A DNA stretch of 64,000 bases from Leifsonia sp. Root112D2 (lineage in GTDB: Bacteria > Actinomycetota > Actinomycetes > Actinomycetales > Microbacteriaceae). Location of the stretch: positions 1,667,480 through 1,731,479 of the forward strand of contig NZ_LMCU01000001.1 in the NCBI RefSeq assembly GCF_001424905.1. Direction: 5' to 3'. Under the pieces are notes generated by a model. That model was not told the DNA's origin. It saw nothing but the letters and a program-made list of their open reading frames with translations, and searched no databases. Below are positions 39,527 to 51,005 of this stretch, one piece after another; the first letter of the stretch is position 1, and every line of letters starts with the position of its first letter. The position numbers and the translations under genes are program-made.

Positions 39527-40057
39527 ATGCCCTCCGACCTTCCTCCCGAGCGCAGCCAGTCCCTGCCCGGCCGCATTCTGGCCCAGCTTTTCGCACCAGA
39601 AAAGGCGCGGACGCGAGCCGTCGACATCCCCAAGATCCCGGGCGCGCTGAAGTGGTACCAGGTCTCGGCGTACGTCACCGGCATCATGCTGCTGCTGCTC
39701 GTGGCCGAGATGATCGTCAAGTACGGCTTCCACTATTCGCTCTACGCATTCGGCAACCACGGCGCGCTCGCGCTCGTGTGGTGGGACCCCACCGGCACGC
39801 TGCCGACCGCGACCGGCATGGACGTGAGCACGGCCATCCTCATCGTGCACGGCTGGCTCTACGTGGTCTACCTCTTCTGTGACTTCCGGTTGTGGAGCTT
39901 CATGCGCTGGTCGGGACCGCGGTTCCTCCTGATCGCCGCCGGCGGCGTCGTACCGTTCATGTCGTTCATCGTCGAGGGCATCATCACCAAGCAGGTCAAG
40001 GCCTTCCTCGCCACGCACCAGGCGCAGGCCAGATCAACCGTGGAGGCATCCCATTAG
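39527..40057 (+). CDS. DUF3817 family membrane protein
   Basis: A 176-residue protein of unknown function with a soluble N-terminus and three to four membrane segments (VTGIMLLLLVAEMIVKYGF, AILIVHGWLYVVYLFCDF, FLLIAAGGVVPFMSFIVEG). DUF3817 proteins are typical of actinobacteria and frequently sit near SURF1 and guaA, as here; a link to respiratory-chain assembly is inference from context. Starts four bases after SURF1. Its stop codon overlaps the putative ATT start of guaA. Confidence 0.85.
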   Translation: MPSDLPPERSQSLPGRILAQLFAPEKARTRAVDIPKIPGALKWYQVSAYVTGIMLLLLVAEMIVKYGFHYSLYAFGNHGALALVWWDPTGTLPTATGMDVSTAILIVHGWLYVVYLFCDFRLWSFMRWSGPRFLLIAAGGVVPFMSFIVEGIITKQVKAFLATHQAQARSTVEASH

Positions 40058-40142
40058 CACCGAGCCCGCGGCCACGACCGCGCCCGACGCCGAGCGTGAG
40101 GCCGGCGCGTCTGAGACCACCGAGTCCGCACGCACGGAGTCG

Positions 40143-41729
<1,587 letters not shown>

Positions 41730-41736
41730 CGCGGCC

Positions 41737-44523
41737 TCACGGCGCGGCCGGTGTTGCGAGCAAACCGAACTCGTGTGCCCGCGCTACCGCGCCGTCACGC
41801 GATTTCACGCCGAGCTTGAGGTAGAGGTTGCGCACTTGCGTCTTGACCGTATTGCGTGAAACGAAGAGGTCATCGGCCACTGCCTGTGTGCTCATCCCTT
41901 CTGCGATGCGTTCGAGAATCACCTGTTCGCGTTCGGTCAGTTCGACCAAACGCAGTTCACGTGGAAACGGAGTCGGCGTGCTTCCAAGCTCATCGAGCAC
42001 ATCGGATTCATGGCCCGATTCAGCAATCAGGGCGGTCAGCTCGTGGCGCGGTATGGCCATCAACGGGCGAAGAGTCCCGGTGGTTCCCACGCTATCGAGG
42101 GCGTGTCGCAGCAGTTCGCGCGCGGCGGCTGTATTGCCTAAGCGGCCTTCGGCACTGGCAGCGATAAGCAGCAGTTCCTCCGGCGAGTATTGCGTGCCTG
42201 TACGGGCCAGCCCCGCGGTCGCGCTTCGAAGCGCACGTTCGGGCTGTCCGGAGAGCAGGGCGAATCGGGCTCGTACGGAGTCGAGAGCGGAATGATGTGG
42301 TGCGCTTGTCAATAGTCGCTCGGCTTGGTTGGCCAAGCCGAGCGCGATGAGTAGGTCCGCCTCGACGGCATCGAGCAGCGGCTGCATGGTGGACTGATGG
42401 CGGAGCCACGGGGCCCGGTTTCGCTTCTCTTGCCGCACCAGGGCAAGGGCGCCGAGCCGATCCCCCCACTGGAGGGCGTACCGTGCCCGCGTGTACGCGA
42501 CGAAGGGGCTCCAGCTCTGTTCGACGCGGGCAGTGATCTCGACACGGGCCATTGCATCGGTCGCCGCCACCCGGTCGAGCCGATCAATCGCTATCAGCGT
42601 TCGAGCCAGTGCGCCGCTGAGCGAAACCCATCGCGCCATCCAGTCGCTTTTGCTGTACGGACGATCGTGGCGGTCGAGCCAGATCAGTGCCTGCTTTGTG
42701 CTGCCGAGCAGCGAAAAGAAGAGCGCGATTTTGCCTGCGGCGTCGACCGACACGTGTTCTGATGTGGAGGCCGGGGCGAGCTCGTAGGCAAATCGGAGAA
42801 CCTCGATCGCACGAGGGAGGTCATCGGCAAGACCTCGGGTGATGCCGACCTGCAAGAAGCTATTCGGCGCCTGCGCTACCACGGTGTCCGGCTGATGAAA
42901 CCGGCCGACGCGTCCGATGAGTTCGGCTTTGTCGGCGTAGCGGAGGGCGTGCGCCAGTCGTCCGCGCATACGCATGGCGATCATCATGGCTGTCGCCGTG
43001 CCCAGTGCCTGTCGCGATAGAGGCGACCGGGCAAGGGCTTCGAGCTTGCGCGGTGTCTCTGGCAGAGGATCGGGCAGCGAGAGTAGGAGGTCGTCCGTCG
43101 GCGATGCCAGGTTCATTCGGATGTCACGTACCGCAGCGGCTTGCGGGTGAGTGGCGATGAGCGCGTGCGGAATAGCGGCGAATGCCACATCGAGCTCCGG
43201 CATGTGCATTTTGAGCAGCTCGGGCCAGCCATGCTCGATGATCTGAACCGCGTGCTTCAGATCATTTGCCTTCAGCGCGTGCCTGAGTGCCGGCGCGAAA
43301 GCGCGGCGGTCAAAGTACCAGGACGCGAGTCGGGAATGGAGCGCCGTCACCCGCTGCGGCTGTCGTCGTTCGAATTCCTCGCGGAGTGCGGCCCGGGCAA
43401 CGGGAAGCCAACGATAGACGAATTCATCGCCTTCCCAGTTGGTGGTGAGGACCCCTTCCTCTTCGAGTCGTCTGAGATGGCATGCGGCCCGCTCGTCACC
43501 GCTCACCGCCACAGTGAGCTCCTCCGTCACCGAATCGGGCAGCGCTGTTGCGAAGATGACATTCAGCCGTTCATCCATTTCGAACTCCGGGACGAGGCGA
43601 CGCCGCAGGTAATCTCGAGCGACTCGAGCCGACACCGTCTCAATGTCGATGGGCCCTGGTCCCGCACGGCCCAGCTCGAGGGTGAGCGCCCGGGTCGGCT
43701 CAGGCCAACCTTGACCAGCCGCGTGCACGGCGCGGATCTGACCTTCGTCGAGTTCGGCCCCGAGCACTTGTGCCAACTCGGCAGTCTCTCGAAAGTTGAA
43801 AGCCAGGTCGCGGGCGCGGATCATGGTCGCGCTGAGGTCGGACCAGACGACCGAGTCGAAGATGTCATTGCGTCGAACGCACACGATGACCTTCAGCCCG
43901 CGCCTCCGCGCGATCAATTCGTGCAGGCCGTCCTGGATCTCCCGATCGGCAACCGTGTCGAACCGATCGAGGATGATTGTCAGCTCGGAAGAACGAACAT
44001 GCACGACCGAGAGGATGGCGGCGTACGGCGATGCGGCGGACGCATCGAGAATGATGCCGCTCACCGTGAAAGCGCTGGCGAGATCCGACCAAAAGGTTCG
44101 CGAGGTCGAGTGCTTTGCATCCATCCAGATGATAGCGGCGCTATCGTCACGGCGTGTGTTCGCCCATACGGAGACTGCTGTTGTCTTGCCGAACCCGGCA
44201 GGACCCTGAATAACGATGAGCGCGGAGTCCTTCTCAATCGCCGCGTGCAACCGCTCGCGGCGGACGACCTTCTCCGGGGCGCGGGGGAGTGCTCCTCTCC
44301 AATGGAAGGCGACGTCGTCCACGTCGCGAGCGCCACTGTCCCGCTTGTGCTCGCGATCTCCTATGCCTGCCGTTGACCGCACCGTCCTCCCCCTGTCCCG
44401 AGAACGGTCCCCCAACGCCTCCTCGGCAGATCGCCCCGAACGGCGAGGCGACGGCCGCGCCGTTGTGTTCATCTCCGTAGTGCCCGGGACCGGTCCGGTC
44501 ACGAGCCTATCGGATCGCCCCAT
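41737..44523 (-). CDS. LuxR family transcription regulator, MalT-like ATPase (LAL type)
   Basis: A 928-residue signal-transduction ATPase. Walker A is IQGPAGFGKTTAVSVWA (about 103-119); LTIILDRFDTV is the Walker B-like strand. A long helical region with TPR-like character (about 400-840) follows. The C-terminal LuxR HTH (about 860-928, LTEREQVILERIAEGMSTQA, SRNTVKTQVRNLYLKLG) binds DNA. The first ~80 residues are basic and disordered; the start at 44523 is the earliest ATG and may be too early (ATG 44472 is an alternative). It is divergent from the giant surface protein and may control it. The inducer is unknown. It converges on guaA with seven bases between stop codons. Confidence 0.85.
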   Translation of the reverse strand: MGRSDRLVTGPVPGTTEMNTTARPSPRRSGRSAEEALGDRSRDRGRTVRSTAGIGDREHKRDSGARDVDDVAFHWRGALPRAPEKVVRRERLHAAIEKDSALIVIQGPAGFGKTTAVSVWANTRRDDSAAIIWMDAKHSTSRTFWSDLASAFTVSGIILDASAASPYAAILSVVHVRSSELTIILDRFDTVADREIQDGLHELIARRRGLKVIVCVRRNDIFDSVVWSDLSATMIRARDLAFNFRETAELAQVLGAELDEGQIRAVHAAGQGWPEPTRALTLELGRAGPGPIDIETVSARVARDYLRRRLVPEFEMDERLNVIFATALPDSVTEELTVAVSGDERAACHLRRLEEEGVLTTNWEGDEFVYRWLPVARAALREEFERRQPQRVTALHSRLASWYFDRRAFAPALRHALKANDLKHAVQIIEHGWPELLKMHMPELDVAFAAIPHALIATHPQAAAVRDIRMNLASPTDDLLLSLPDPLPETPRKLEALARSPLSRQALGTATAMMIAMRMRGRLAHALRYADKAELIGRVGRFHQPDTVVAQAPNSFLQVGITRGLADDLPRAIEVLRFAYELAPASTSEHVSVDAAGKIALFFSLLGSTKQALIWLDRHDRPYSKSDWMARWVSLSGALARTLIAIDRLDRVAATDAMARVEITARVEQSWSPFVAYTRARYALQWGDRLGALALVRQEKRNRAPWLRHQSTMQPLLDAVEADLLIALGLANQAERLLTSAPHHSALDSVRARFALLSGQPERALRSATAGLARTGTQYSPEELLLIAASAEGRLGNTAAARELLRHALDSVGTTGTLRPLMAIPRHELTALIAESGHESDVLDELGSTPTPFPRELRLVELTEREQVILERIAEGMSTQAVADDLFVSRNTVKTQVRNLYLKLGVKSRDGAVARAHEFGLLATPAAP

Positions 44524-44752
44524 TCACGTGCTCGTCATCGTCGGACGACGTCCCACCCGGCGTCTGACCGGATTCCGCGACCTCCGTCTTTGCACGAGAC
44601 CGCGCAGCGACCAAGGGTGAGGACCGGGGTGATTTATTGGCTCCCTACCGAGAACGCCGGTATGCAGCCAGTTAGATGGAGATGTGGTGGGCCGTCTGGA
44701 CGATTCGCCACCCCTCGCGCTCGTCATCGGATGGCTTTGGAGGCCTCTGAAC

Positions 44753-47700
44753 ATGAATACTCTTTACGCCCTCGGTGGCACGCTGGTTCGCCGGGCAATG
44801 GCCGTTGTCGGTTTGCTCAGGAAGCGTCCGATCCTGGCCTCCGTCGTCGCAGTGCTTCTCGCCGTGACGACCATCGGCGGCGTCGCGGCCGCACCGGCGA
44901 TGGCGGCGCCCGGCGACCTCGGCGTGACGGTCGAGTGGGTGGATCTGAGTGGGAATGGCGTCACGGATCTCACCGCTTCGACCAGCTCTCAGACGGACCT
45001 GCAGGAGCGGTTGGTGGGTGTCCGCGTGGGCTACTCGTGCGGTTCGACCGCGTGCGCGTCGGCGTCGGTCAAGGTCGACGCTATGCCCCTCGACCCGACG
45101 TACTCCTCCTACCGGTTCGCGGCGTTCAGCAGCGCGACCCTTCCCACCGGCGCCACCCGATCGGGCAATGATGCCAATGGGTACACCATCGCTCTCGGCA
45201 ACCTTGGCGCGGGTTCGAGTGGTTCGTTCGTGATGTTGTACACCTACCAGGTGCGCGCGACGGCGCCGTCGCCGCAATCGTTCTTCCCCGAAGGCTATGC
45301 GGCGCGGACAGCCGCCACGATCACCTCACCCGGGCTGACCTCGGCATCCGCCGCGGATGCGGTCACGTGGCACATCGTGACTCCCGACCCTCAGATCAGC
45401 TTCTTCACCGCAAGCACAGCAGGCACCCAGCTCGTGACCGCCCGCGCGGATTCGGACTACACGTACACCGATTACATGACGTCCGGCTGTTTGTGGGACG
45501 GTGGAGGACACGGCGAACCCGTGTACGAGTGTGCCAGGAGTTACACCGCCAGCCAGACACTCCCAGCGGGCGCCGTGTTCGTCTCCGCCTCCAACGGGGG
45601 CGACTACAACGCCCAGACCAACACGGTCACCTGGACCGACACCGGCAAGGACGCGGCGACGGGATGGGGCCTTCTGTCGGGAGTCGGCAGCCCGCGCACG
45701 GTAGTCGTACGGTTTCCGTCGTCGATGATCACGGACCCGAACAACTGCGTGATCAACGTCGATACCTCGCTCGCCGTCGACACCACCTACCTCAGTGGCG
45801 CGACAAGGTCGGCCTCGTCGTCGACCCGGCACACCGTCAACGGATGTACCCCATTTGCCTCGGGTTCATCGGAGAAGTTCTCCACATCGAGCTTCGCGAC
45901 CGGAACCTCCGACACCGTGGTCTGGGCGGGCAGCAGCCAGCAGTGGACGGTGCGGGTCTACAACCGCTCGAATGTTCCCGCCGTCGGCACGATCACCGAG
46001 ACCCTCGACCAGGCCGGTCTGCCGGTGAATCGAATCACCAGCCCCAATGGTTCCGCGACCATGACCCTCACGCTCGATGACGCCACTGTCGTCACATACA
46101 CGGGCGCCGACTACACCGCGCCGGCCGGCCGCACGATTGCGTCGGCCACCGTTGTGACGCCGACAATCGCTGGTCCGAACAACGTGGTGACCGACCAATC
46201 GAAGTCAAACTACGTTCCGATCCGGTTCTACTACACGGTCACCGGCACGGTGCCCCTGGACGGGTTCAGCCGCACCAACACCGCACAGGTCTCGCTCGCC
46301 TTCCCCGACAATCCGGAACTCGGCACCCTGAGCGCAGCTCCGGCGAACGCCACGGTGCTCGTCACGCGAAAGCCGGCCGTGTTCGCACCGACCCTCACCG
46401 CGGCGGTGCCCGGGGGAGGCAACCCCGTTTCCGGGCAGCTGGTCACCTTCACCATGACCGGCGTCACGAGCAATCAGGAAACAGGAGTCGCCTCTCAGCC
46501 GCAGTATGTGTTCGTCGCTCCGGCCGGATGGACGATTCAACCGAACTCTGCTGCGATCGTCGGGCTCTCCGACGCTACCTTCACGTACAAGACCGTTGTC
46601 GTCAATGGCGAGACGCGGCAGGCCGTCTACGCCGCCCGTCCCGCGGGCACGGTCTGGGGCATCAACGCCACCTGGCCTGCGATGACGGTGAAGGCCTCGC
46701 CCGACGCATCGCTTCCGGCCAATACCCTGAGCACCGCCCAGTTCTATCAGGGCGACGCCGGGCACAACTACGGCGCGAAGAGCGCCGTCTGGGGAGCGAC
46801 ACTCGGCAACGCGTGGGGCTCGTACCGCTACGATGACGCGGCCGACCTCGATGGTGATGGCGTCACCACCGAGTCGTACGCGTACGTCGAGACGCAACTC
46901 AGGATCGGCTCGGCGTCGGGACTGGTCGTGACCAAGGAGATCTGCAAGCCCGACAGCAGCCAGAGCGACGGCTGCCTCTGGGTGTCGGACCCGTCCAGCG
47001 CAGTCCCGGTCTCGCCGAACACCCCCGGCATTAAGTACCGCGTGACGATCAGCAATGGCGGTAACACAGCCTTGTCGAACGTCGTCGGCTACGACATCCT
47101 CCCGTACCCGGGCGACACGGGCGCAACGTCCGCGTCGGCCGCGACCTCGCGCGGGTCCACCTTCACCGAGCACATCAAGAGTGCGAGCGGTGTGACGGGC
47201 GTCACGCTGGCCTATTCGACCTCGGCGAATCCGTGCCGAGCGGAGGTCTACCCGAGCGCGCCCGGTTGCGTGAGCGATTGGGGCAGCACCGCGGCTGGCG
47301 CACAGGCGGTCAAGATGACGGTCGACGCCCTCGCCGTCGGCGCATCCGCGCAGTTCAGCTACCTTGCCGACGTGATCGGCGATCCCGCCGCAGGCGACAA
47401 GGCGTGCAACTCGGTCGCGGTCTCCTCCTCGAGCACCCCGGTCACCGAGCCGCCCGCCGTCTGCGCGGTGGTGGAGGCTGCCGATCTCTCCGCAAGCGGA
47501 CCGGCCACGATCGACACGCAGATCGGCCGCCCGACCACCGTGCCGTTCACCTTCGAGAACATTGCGGGCACTTCGACACCGGCAACGGTGAAGATCACGC
47601 TGACAGCCGGGGTGGATGTCACCGACCTTGCGCCCGCCGGCTGGACCTGCACGGCGGCTACGGCCGCTCCGGTGACCGGTCCGGCCGAACTGAACTGCAC

Positions 47701-50467
47701 CCGCACGCCCGATTTCGCGGTGGGCTTTCCGGCGACGATGAACCTGGACACCATCGTCACCGCCACCGGAGCATCCATCACGTCTGCCATCGCAGGCTCG
47801 ATGTTCGACGCGAACGCAGACAACAACGAGCACACCACGAAGTTGGTCGCCACGGCGGCCGCCACCAGCCTCGCGGTGACCAAGGGCGACGGTGTGAGCG
47901 CGGCGAGCGTCGGAGAGAACCTGACGTACTCGATCGACGTCAAGAACCCGCTCGCCTTCGAGCCGCTCGGCGCCGTCACCATCACCGACACGCTTCCGGC
48001 GGGTCTGCAGTTCGTCTCGGCGAGCAACGGCGGTAAGTTCGACGATGGCGTCGTCACCTGGACCCTCAAGGCTCTGAGCCCCGCCGCGACCGGCACCGTC
48101 TCCGTCACCGTTCGCGTGCTCGACTCGGTGGCGGACCACTTCACCAACGGAGTACAGGCAACGGCGGCCGATCCGGCCTTTCCCGGTCAGAAACTCACCG
48201 GTTCGGCGACCGATACCGACGCCCTCGCCGCGCTCAGCCTGACGAAGACTGGATCGGCATCCAACGCCACCAACCCGGCGCCCGGCGACACGATCACGTA
48301 CACCTTCACCGCGCGCAACACGGGCGGTGCACCTCTGTCTGGGGTGGGGATTACGGACACGATGGCCGGTCTGTCGGCTATTACGTTCGGGGCCTGGCCG
48401 TCGAGCGCAGGCACTCTCGGCGAAGGTGAGCAGGTGAAGGCCACGGCCACATACACGCTCACCCAGACCGACATCGATGCGGGCAAGGTTGTCAACACGG
48501 CCCAGACCTCCGCGACGACGGCCGACAAAGCCGCCGTGGACGCCACGGCCGGCACGACGGTCAATCTGGGGCAGGCTCCGGCCATCCAGTTGACCAAGTC
48601 CGGCGAGGCACTGATCGCGACCGCGGGTGATCAGGCCACCTTTACTCTGGTGGCGAAGAACACCGGAAACGTCACCCTCACTGGAGTGGATCTGACCGAC
48701 TCGCTGGGCGGCCTCTCGGCGCTCAGCTACAGCTGGCCCGCGGGGCCCGGCCTGCTTGTGCCCGGCCAGTCCGTGACGGCGACGGCGGGCTACTCGCTCA
48801 CCCAGGACGACGTGGATGCCCACTATGTGGAGAACGACGCCACCGTGACCGGCACTGCGCCGAACGGCGCCGCCGTCGCCGCTGACGCCACGGTGCGCGT
48901 GAATGTTCCATCGACGACGAGTCTGAAGCTGACGAAGTCCGGCACCGTGAATAGCGCCGGGGACGCGGCTGTGGGCGACATCATCACCTGGAGCTTCGAG
49001 CTGGTCAACGACGGCGACGTCACCCTGACCAGCGCCGATATCGACGATACCCTCAACGGCGTATCGGCCATTTACTACACATGGCCGGCGGCAGACGGCG
49101 TCCTCGCTCCGAACGCGACCGTGACAGCCACGGCCACATCGACGATCACGCAGGCAGACGTCGATCGTGGCTACGTCATCAACGAGGCGACCGCTTCCGC
49201 GAAGCCGGCGAGCGGTCCTGCCGTAATCGCCACAGGGGAGGCGCGAGTCAACCTCGCGCAGCATGGTGCGCTGACCCTGACCAAGAAGGGAACGATCGGC
49301 GCCGGCGAGGTCAAAGCGGGTGACAAGATCAGCTACACGTTCGATGTCGAGAACACCGGAAACGTCACCGTCGACGGCGTCGACATCGCCGATCCGCTCC
49401 CGGGGTTGACGTCCGTCACCTACGGGGCGTGGCCGGGCGCAAGCGGCGTGCTCGCGCCCGGCTCGAAGGTCAGCGCGACCGCCGTTTACGCGGTGACACA
49501 GGCCGACATCGACGCCGGCACCGTGCACAACGCAGCCATCGCAAAGGCTAAGACGCCGACGGCCGGCGACGTGCTCGGAACCGCGGAGACGGACGTTCCG
49601 CTTGCCGCGACCGCGAGCATCCGACTGGTGAAGACGGGAAACTATGGCGGCGCTGCTCTCGCCACACCGGGTGGGCTCGTCGACTTCACCTTCGAGATCA
49701 CCAACACCGGAAACCTCACCCTCACTCGCCTGGGTATCACCGACGGGCTCACAGGGCTCTCGAACATCAGCTACGCGGCCTGGCCGGGTTCATTCGCGAC
49801 GCTCGCGCCTGGGCAGAAGGTGACGGCAACGGCCACTTATGCAGTGACCCAGAAGGACATTGACGCGGGAGCAATCGTCAACGCCGCTACGGCGGTCGGC
49901 ACTCCTTCGCGCGGCTCCGTTGTCACCAGCGACAGCGAGGTGACCGTGGCCTTGCCGAGCACGTCCGGGCTGGCTGTCGTGAAGACCGCGACCCTGAGCG
50001 ACGCGAACCACGACTCCAAGGCAAATCCGGACGAGGCCATCGGGTACACATTCGCGATCACGAACACCGGAACGGTCACCATCACGGATGTCGGAATCGA
50101 CGATCCGAAGGTGGCTGTCACCGGTACGATCGCCGCGATCGGGCCGGGCCAGACGCTGGTGCTGACGAGCAAGGCGTACACCGTGACGCAGGCGGACGCC
50201 AAGGCGGGCAAGGTGGTCAACACGGCCACTGCGCATGGCACGCTGCCAAACCAGATCACGATCGTCTCCGATCCGTCTACAGCGACCACTATCGCCGGAA
50301 TCGTGCCGGCTCCGATCGTGCAGACACCGACTGAGGTCGCCGCCGATGCGGCGCTCGCTCGCACAGGCTCCGACGTCGGCTTGGGCGTGCTCGCGGCGAG
50401 CCTCTTGTTCGTCTTGGCCGGACTCCTGCTCGTGGTGATCAACCGTCGTCGACGTCGAAACGCCTAA
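44753..50467 (+). CDS. large repetitive cell-wall surface protein (DUF11/DUF7507 repeats, LARTG sorting signal)
   Basis: A 1,904-residue exported protein. ATG 44753 has GGAGG nine bases upstream; GTG 44684 would extend the cytosolic end. The signal peptide has a hydrophobic core VVAVLLAVTTIGGVAAAPAM and likely cleavage near residue 52. Residues ~55-1035 are Thr/Ser-rich beta regions. Seven repeats of about 111-122 residues begin near 1040, 1161, 1279, 1390, 1506, 1622 and 1739; the first is a DUF11 type and the others share NTGN-T-LTGV-ITD..L-GLS--SY--WPG..L-PG--VTATA-Y--TQ-D-D-G-V-N-A. The C-terminus has LARTG (1868-1872), a membrane helix and RRRRRNA: a class E-type sortase (LAxTG) cell-wall signal. 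It is probably an adhesin or stalk; the ligand is unknown. Confidence 0.87.
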   Translation: MNTLYALGGTLVRRAMAVVGLLRKRPILASVVAVLLAVTTIGGVAAAPAMAAPGDLGVTVEWVDLSGNGVTDLTASTSSQTDLQERLVGVRVGYSCGSTACASASVKVDAMPLDPTYSSYRFAAFSSATLPTGATRSGNDANGYTIALGNLGAGSSGSFVMLYTYQVRATAPSPQSFFPEGYAARTAATITSPGLTSASAADAVTWHIVTPDPQISFFTASTAGTQLVTARADSDYTYTDYMTSGCLWDGGGHGEPVYECARSYTASQTLPAGAVFVSASNGGDYNAQTNTVTWTDTGKDAATGWGLLSGVGSPRTVVVRFPSSMITDPNNCVINVDTSLAVDTTYLSGATRSASSSTRHTVNGCTPFASGSSEKFSTSSFATGTSDTVVWAGSSQQWTVRVYNRSNVPAVGTITETLDQAGLPVNRITSPNGSATMTLTLDDATVVTYTGADYTAPAGRTIASATVVTPTIAGPNNVVTDQSKSNYVPIRFYYTVTGTVPLDGFSRTNTAQVSLAFPDNPELGTLSAAPANATVLVTRKPAVFAPTLTAAVPGGGNPVSGQLVTFTMTGVTSNQETGVASQPQYVFVAPAGWTIQPNSAAIVGLSDATFTYKTVVVNGETRQAVYAARPAGTVWGINATWPAMTVKASPDASLPANTLSTAQFYQGDAGHNYGAKSAVWGATLGNAWGSYRYDDAADLDGDGVTTESYAYVETQLRIGSASGLVVTKEICKPDSSQSDGCLWVSDPSSAVPVSPNTPGIKYRVTISNGGNTALSNVVGYDILPYPGDTGATSASAATSRGSTFTEHIKSASGVTGVTLAYSTSANPCRAEVYPSAPGCVSDWGSTAAGAQAVKMTVDALAVGASAQFSYLADVIGDPAAGDKACNSVAVSSSSTPVTEPPAVCAVVEAADLSASGPATIDTQIGRPTTVPFTFENIAGTSTPATVKITLTAGVDVTDLAPAGWTCTAATAAPVTGPAELNCTRTPDFAVGFPATMNLDTIVTATGASITSAIAGSMFDANADNNEHTTKLVATAAATSLAVTKGDGVSAASVGENLTYSIDVKNPLAFEPLGAVTITDTLPAGLQFVSASNGGKFDDGVVTWTLKALSPAATGTVSVTVRVLDSVADHFTNGVQATAADPAFPGQKLTGSATDTDALAALSLTKTGSASNATNPAPGDTITYTFTARNTGGAPLSGVGITDTMAGLSAITFGAWPSSAGTLGEGEQVKATATYTLTQTDIDAGKVVNTAQTSATTADKAAVDATAGTTVNLGQAPAIQLTKSGEALIATAGDQATFTLVAKNTGNVTLTGVDLTDSLGGLSALSYSWPAGPGLLVPGQSVTATAGYSLTQDDVDAHYVENDATVTGTAPNGAAVAADATVRVNVPSTTSLKLTKSGTVNSAGDAAVGDIITWSFELVNDGDVTLTSADIDDTLNGVSAIYYTWPAADGVLAPNATVTATATSTITQADVDRGYVINEATASAKPASGPAVIATGEARVNLAQHGALTLTKKGTIGAGEVKAGDKISYTFDVENTGNVTVDGVDIADPLPGLTSVTYGAWPGASGVLAPGSKVSATAVYAVTQADIDAGTVHNAAIAKAKTPTAGDVLGTAETDVPLAATASIRLVKTGNYGGAALATPGGLVDFTFEITNTGNLTLTRLGITDGLTGLSNISYAAWPGSFATLAPGQKVTATATYAVTQKDIDAGAIVNAATAVGTPSRGSVVTSDSEVTVALPSTSGLAVVKTATLSDANHDSKANPDEAIGYTFAITNTGTVTITDVGIDDPKVAVTGTIAAIGPGQTLVLTSKAYTVTQADAKAGKVVNTATAHGTLPNQITIVSDPSTATTIAGIVPAPIVQTPTEVAADAALARTGSDVGLGVLAASLLFVLAGLLLVVINRRRRRNA

Positions 50468-50476
50468 CATGCCGAG

Positions 50477-50512
50477 CGGCTCCTCGACGGGCCTCAGCTG
50501 GTCGAGGAGCCG
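50477..50512 (+). terminator. terminator after the surface protein
   Basis: 12-bp perfect stem CGGCTCCTCGAC/GTCGAGGAGCCG with a 12-base loop, ten bases after the stop; no U-tract. Confidence 0.7.
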
Positions 50513-50556
50513 CGAGCGTGGAATGGTGGAGGGATACCGTTCGCCGAGGAGGTACC

Positions 50557-50868
50557 GTGCGCAATTCGAGCAGAGTACGTGATCAGCCGGCGCTGACGAC
50601 GTCGAGCGGCAAGAGCTGGCTCATCATGGGGGCGCTGCTCGCGATCATCAGCGTGATAGTGCTGATCCCGTTGATGCAGCGGGAACCGCGGGCGGTCGCC
50701 GTCATCGGCGTCATTGCCGTCGTGGTGCTCTACGCGGTCATCGTCGTGGCGCGTCTGCTTGTCGGGCCGGGACGGCTGCGACTGGGCATCATGGCCATTG
50801 CGATGCTCTGCATGGCGGCCAGCGCGCTGACCTGCGTGCTCATCATCGCCGGCGCGCAACCCCGATAG
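50557..50868 (+). CDS. small membrane protein of unknown function
   Basis: 103 residues from GTG 50557, which has GAGGAGG four bases upstream; GTG 50518 would begin within the end of the terminator region. After ~22 polar residues there are three hydrophobic segments (WLIMGALLAIISVIVLIPL; AVAVIGVIAVVVLYAVIVVA; LGIMAIAMLCMAASALTCVL). I do not recognise a family. It lies alone between the surface protein and the acetate transporter. Confidence 0.65.
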   Translation: MRNSSRVRDQPALTTSSGKSWLIMGALLAIISVIVLIPLMQREPRAVAVIGVIAVVVLYAVIVVARLLVGPGRLRLGIMAIAMLCMAASALTCVLIIAGAQPR

Positions 50869-51005
50869 TTGTCCTGAGCCTCACTGCCGCCGTGGGAGCG
50901 CCCACCCTCGATGGGCGGATGCGCCCCTGCCTCTGGACGGCTCCTGAGCGTATCGTGTGAATCGCGGACCGGCATCGTGGCCGATCGCGGAAGGAGGCGA
51001 CCGAG

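Noticed and set aside
46205..49528. 1,107-codon reverse-strand open frame antisense to the surface protein
   Set aside because: The forward frame has a signal peptide, domain repeats and a sorting signal. The reverse frame is Arg/Gly/Val-rich with no recognisable domain, as expected for an antisense shadow in repetitive GC-rich DNA.
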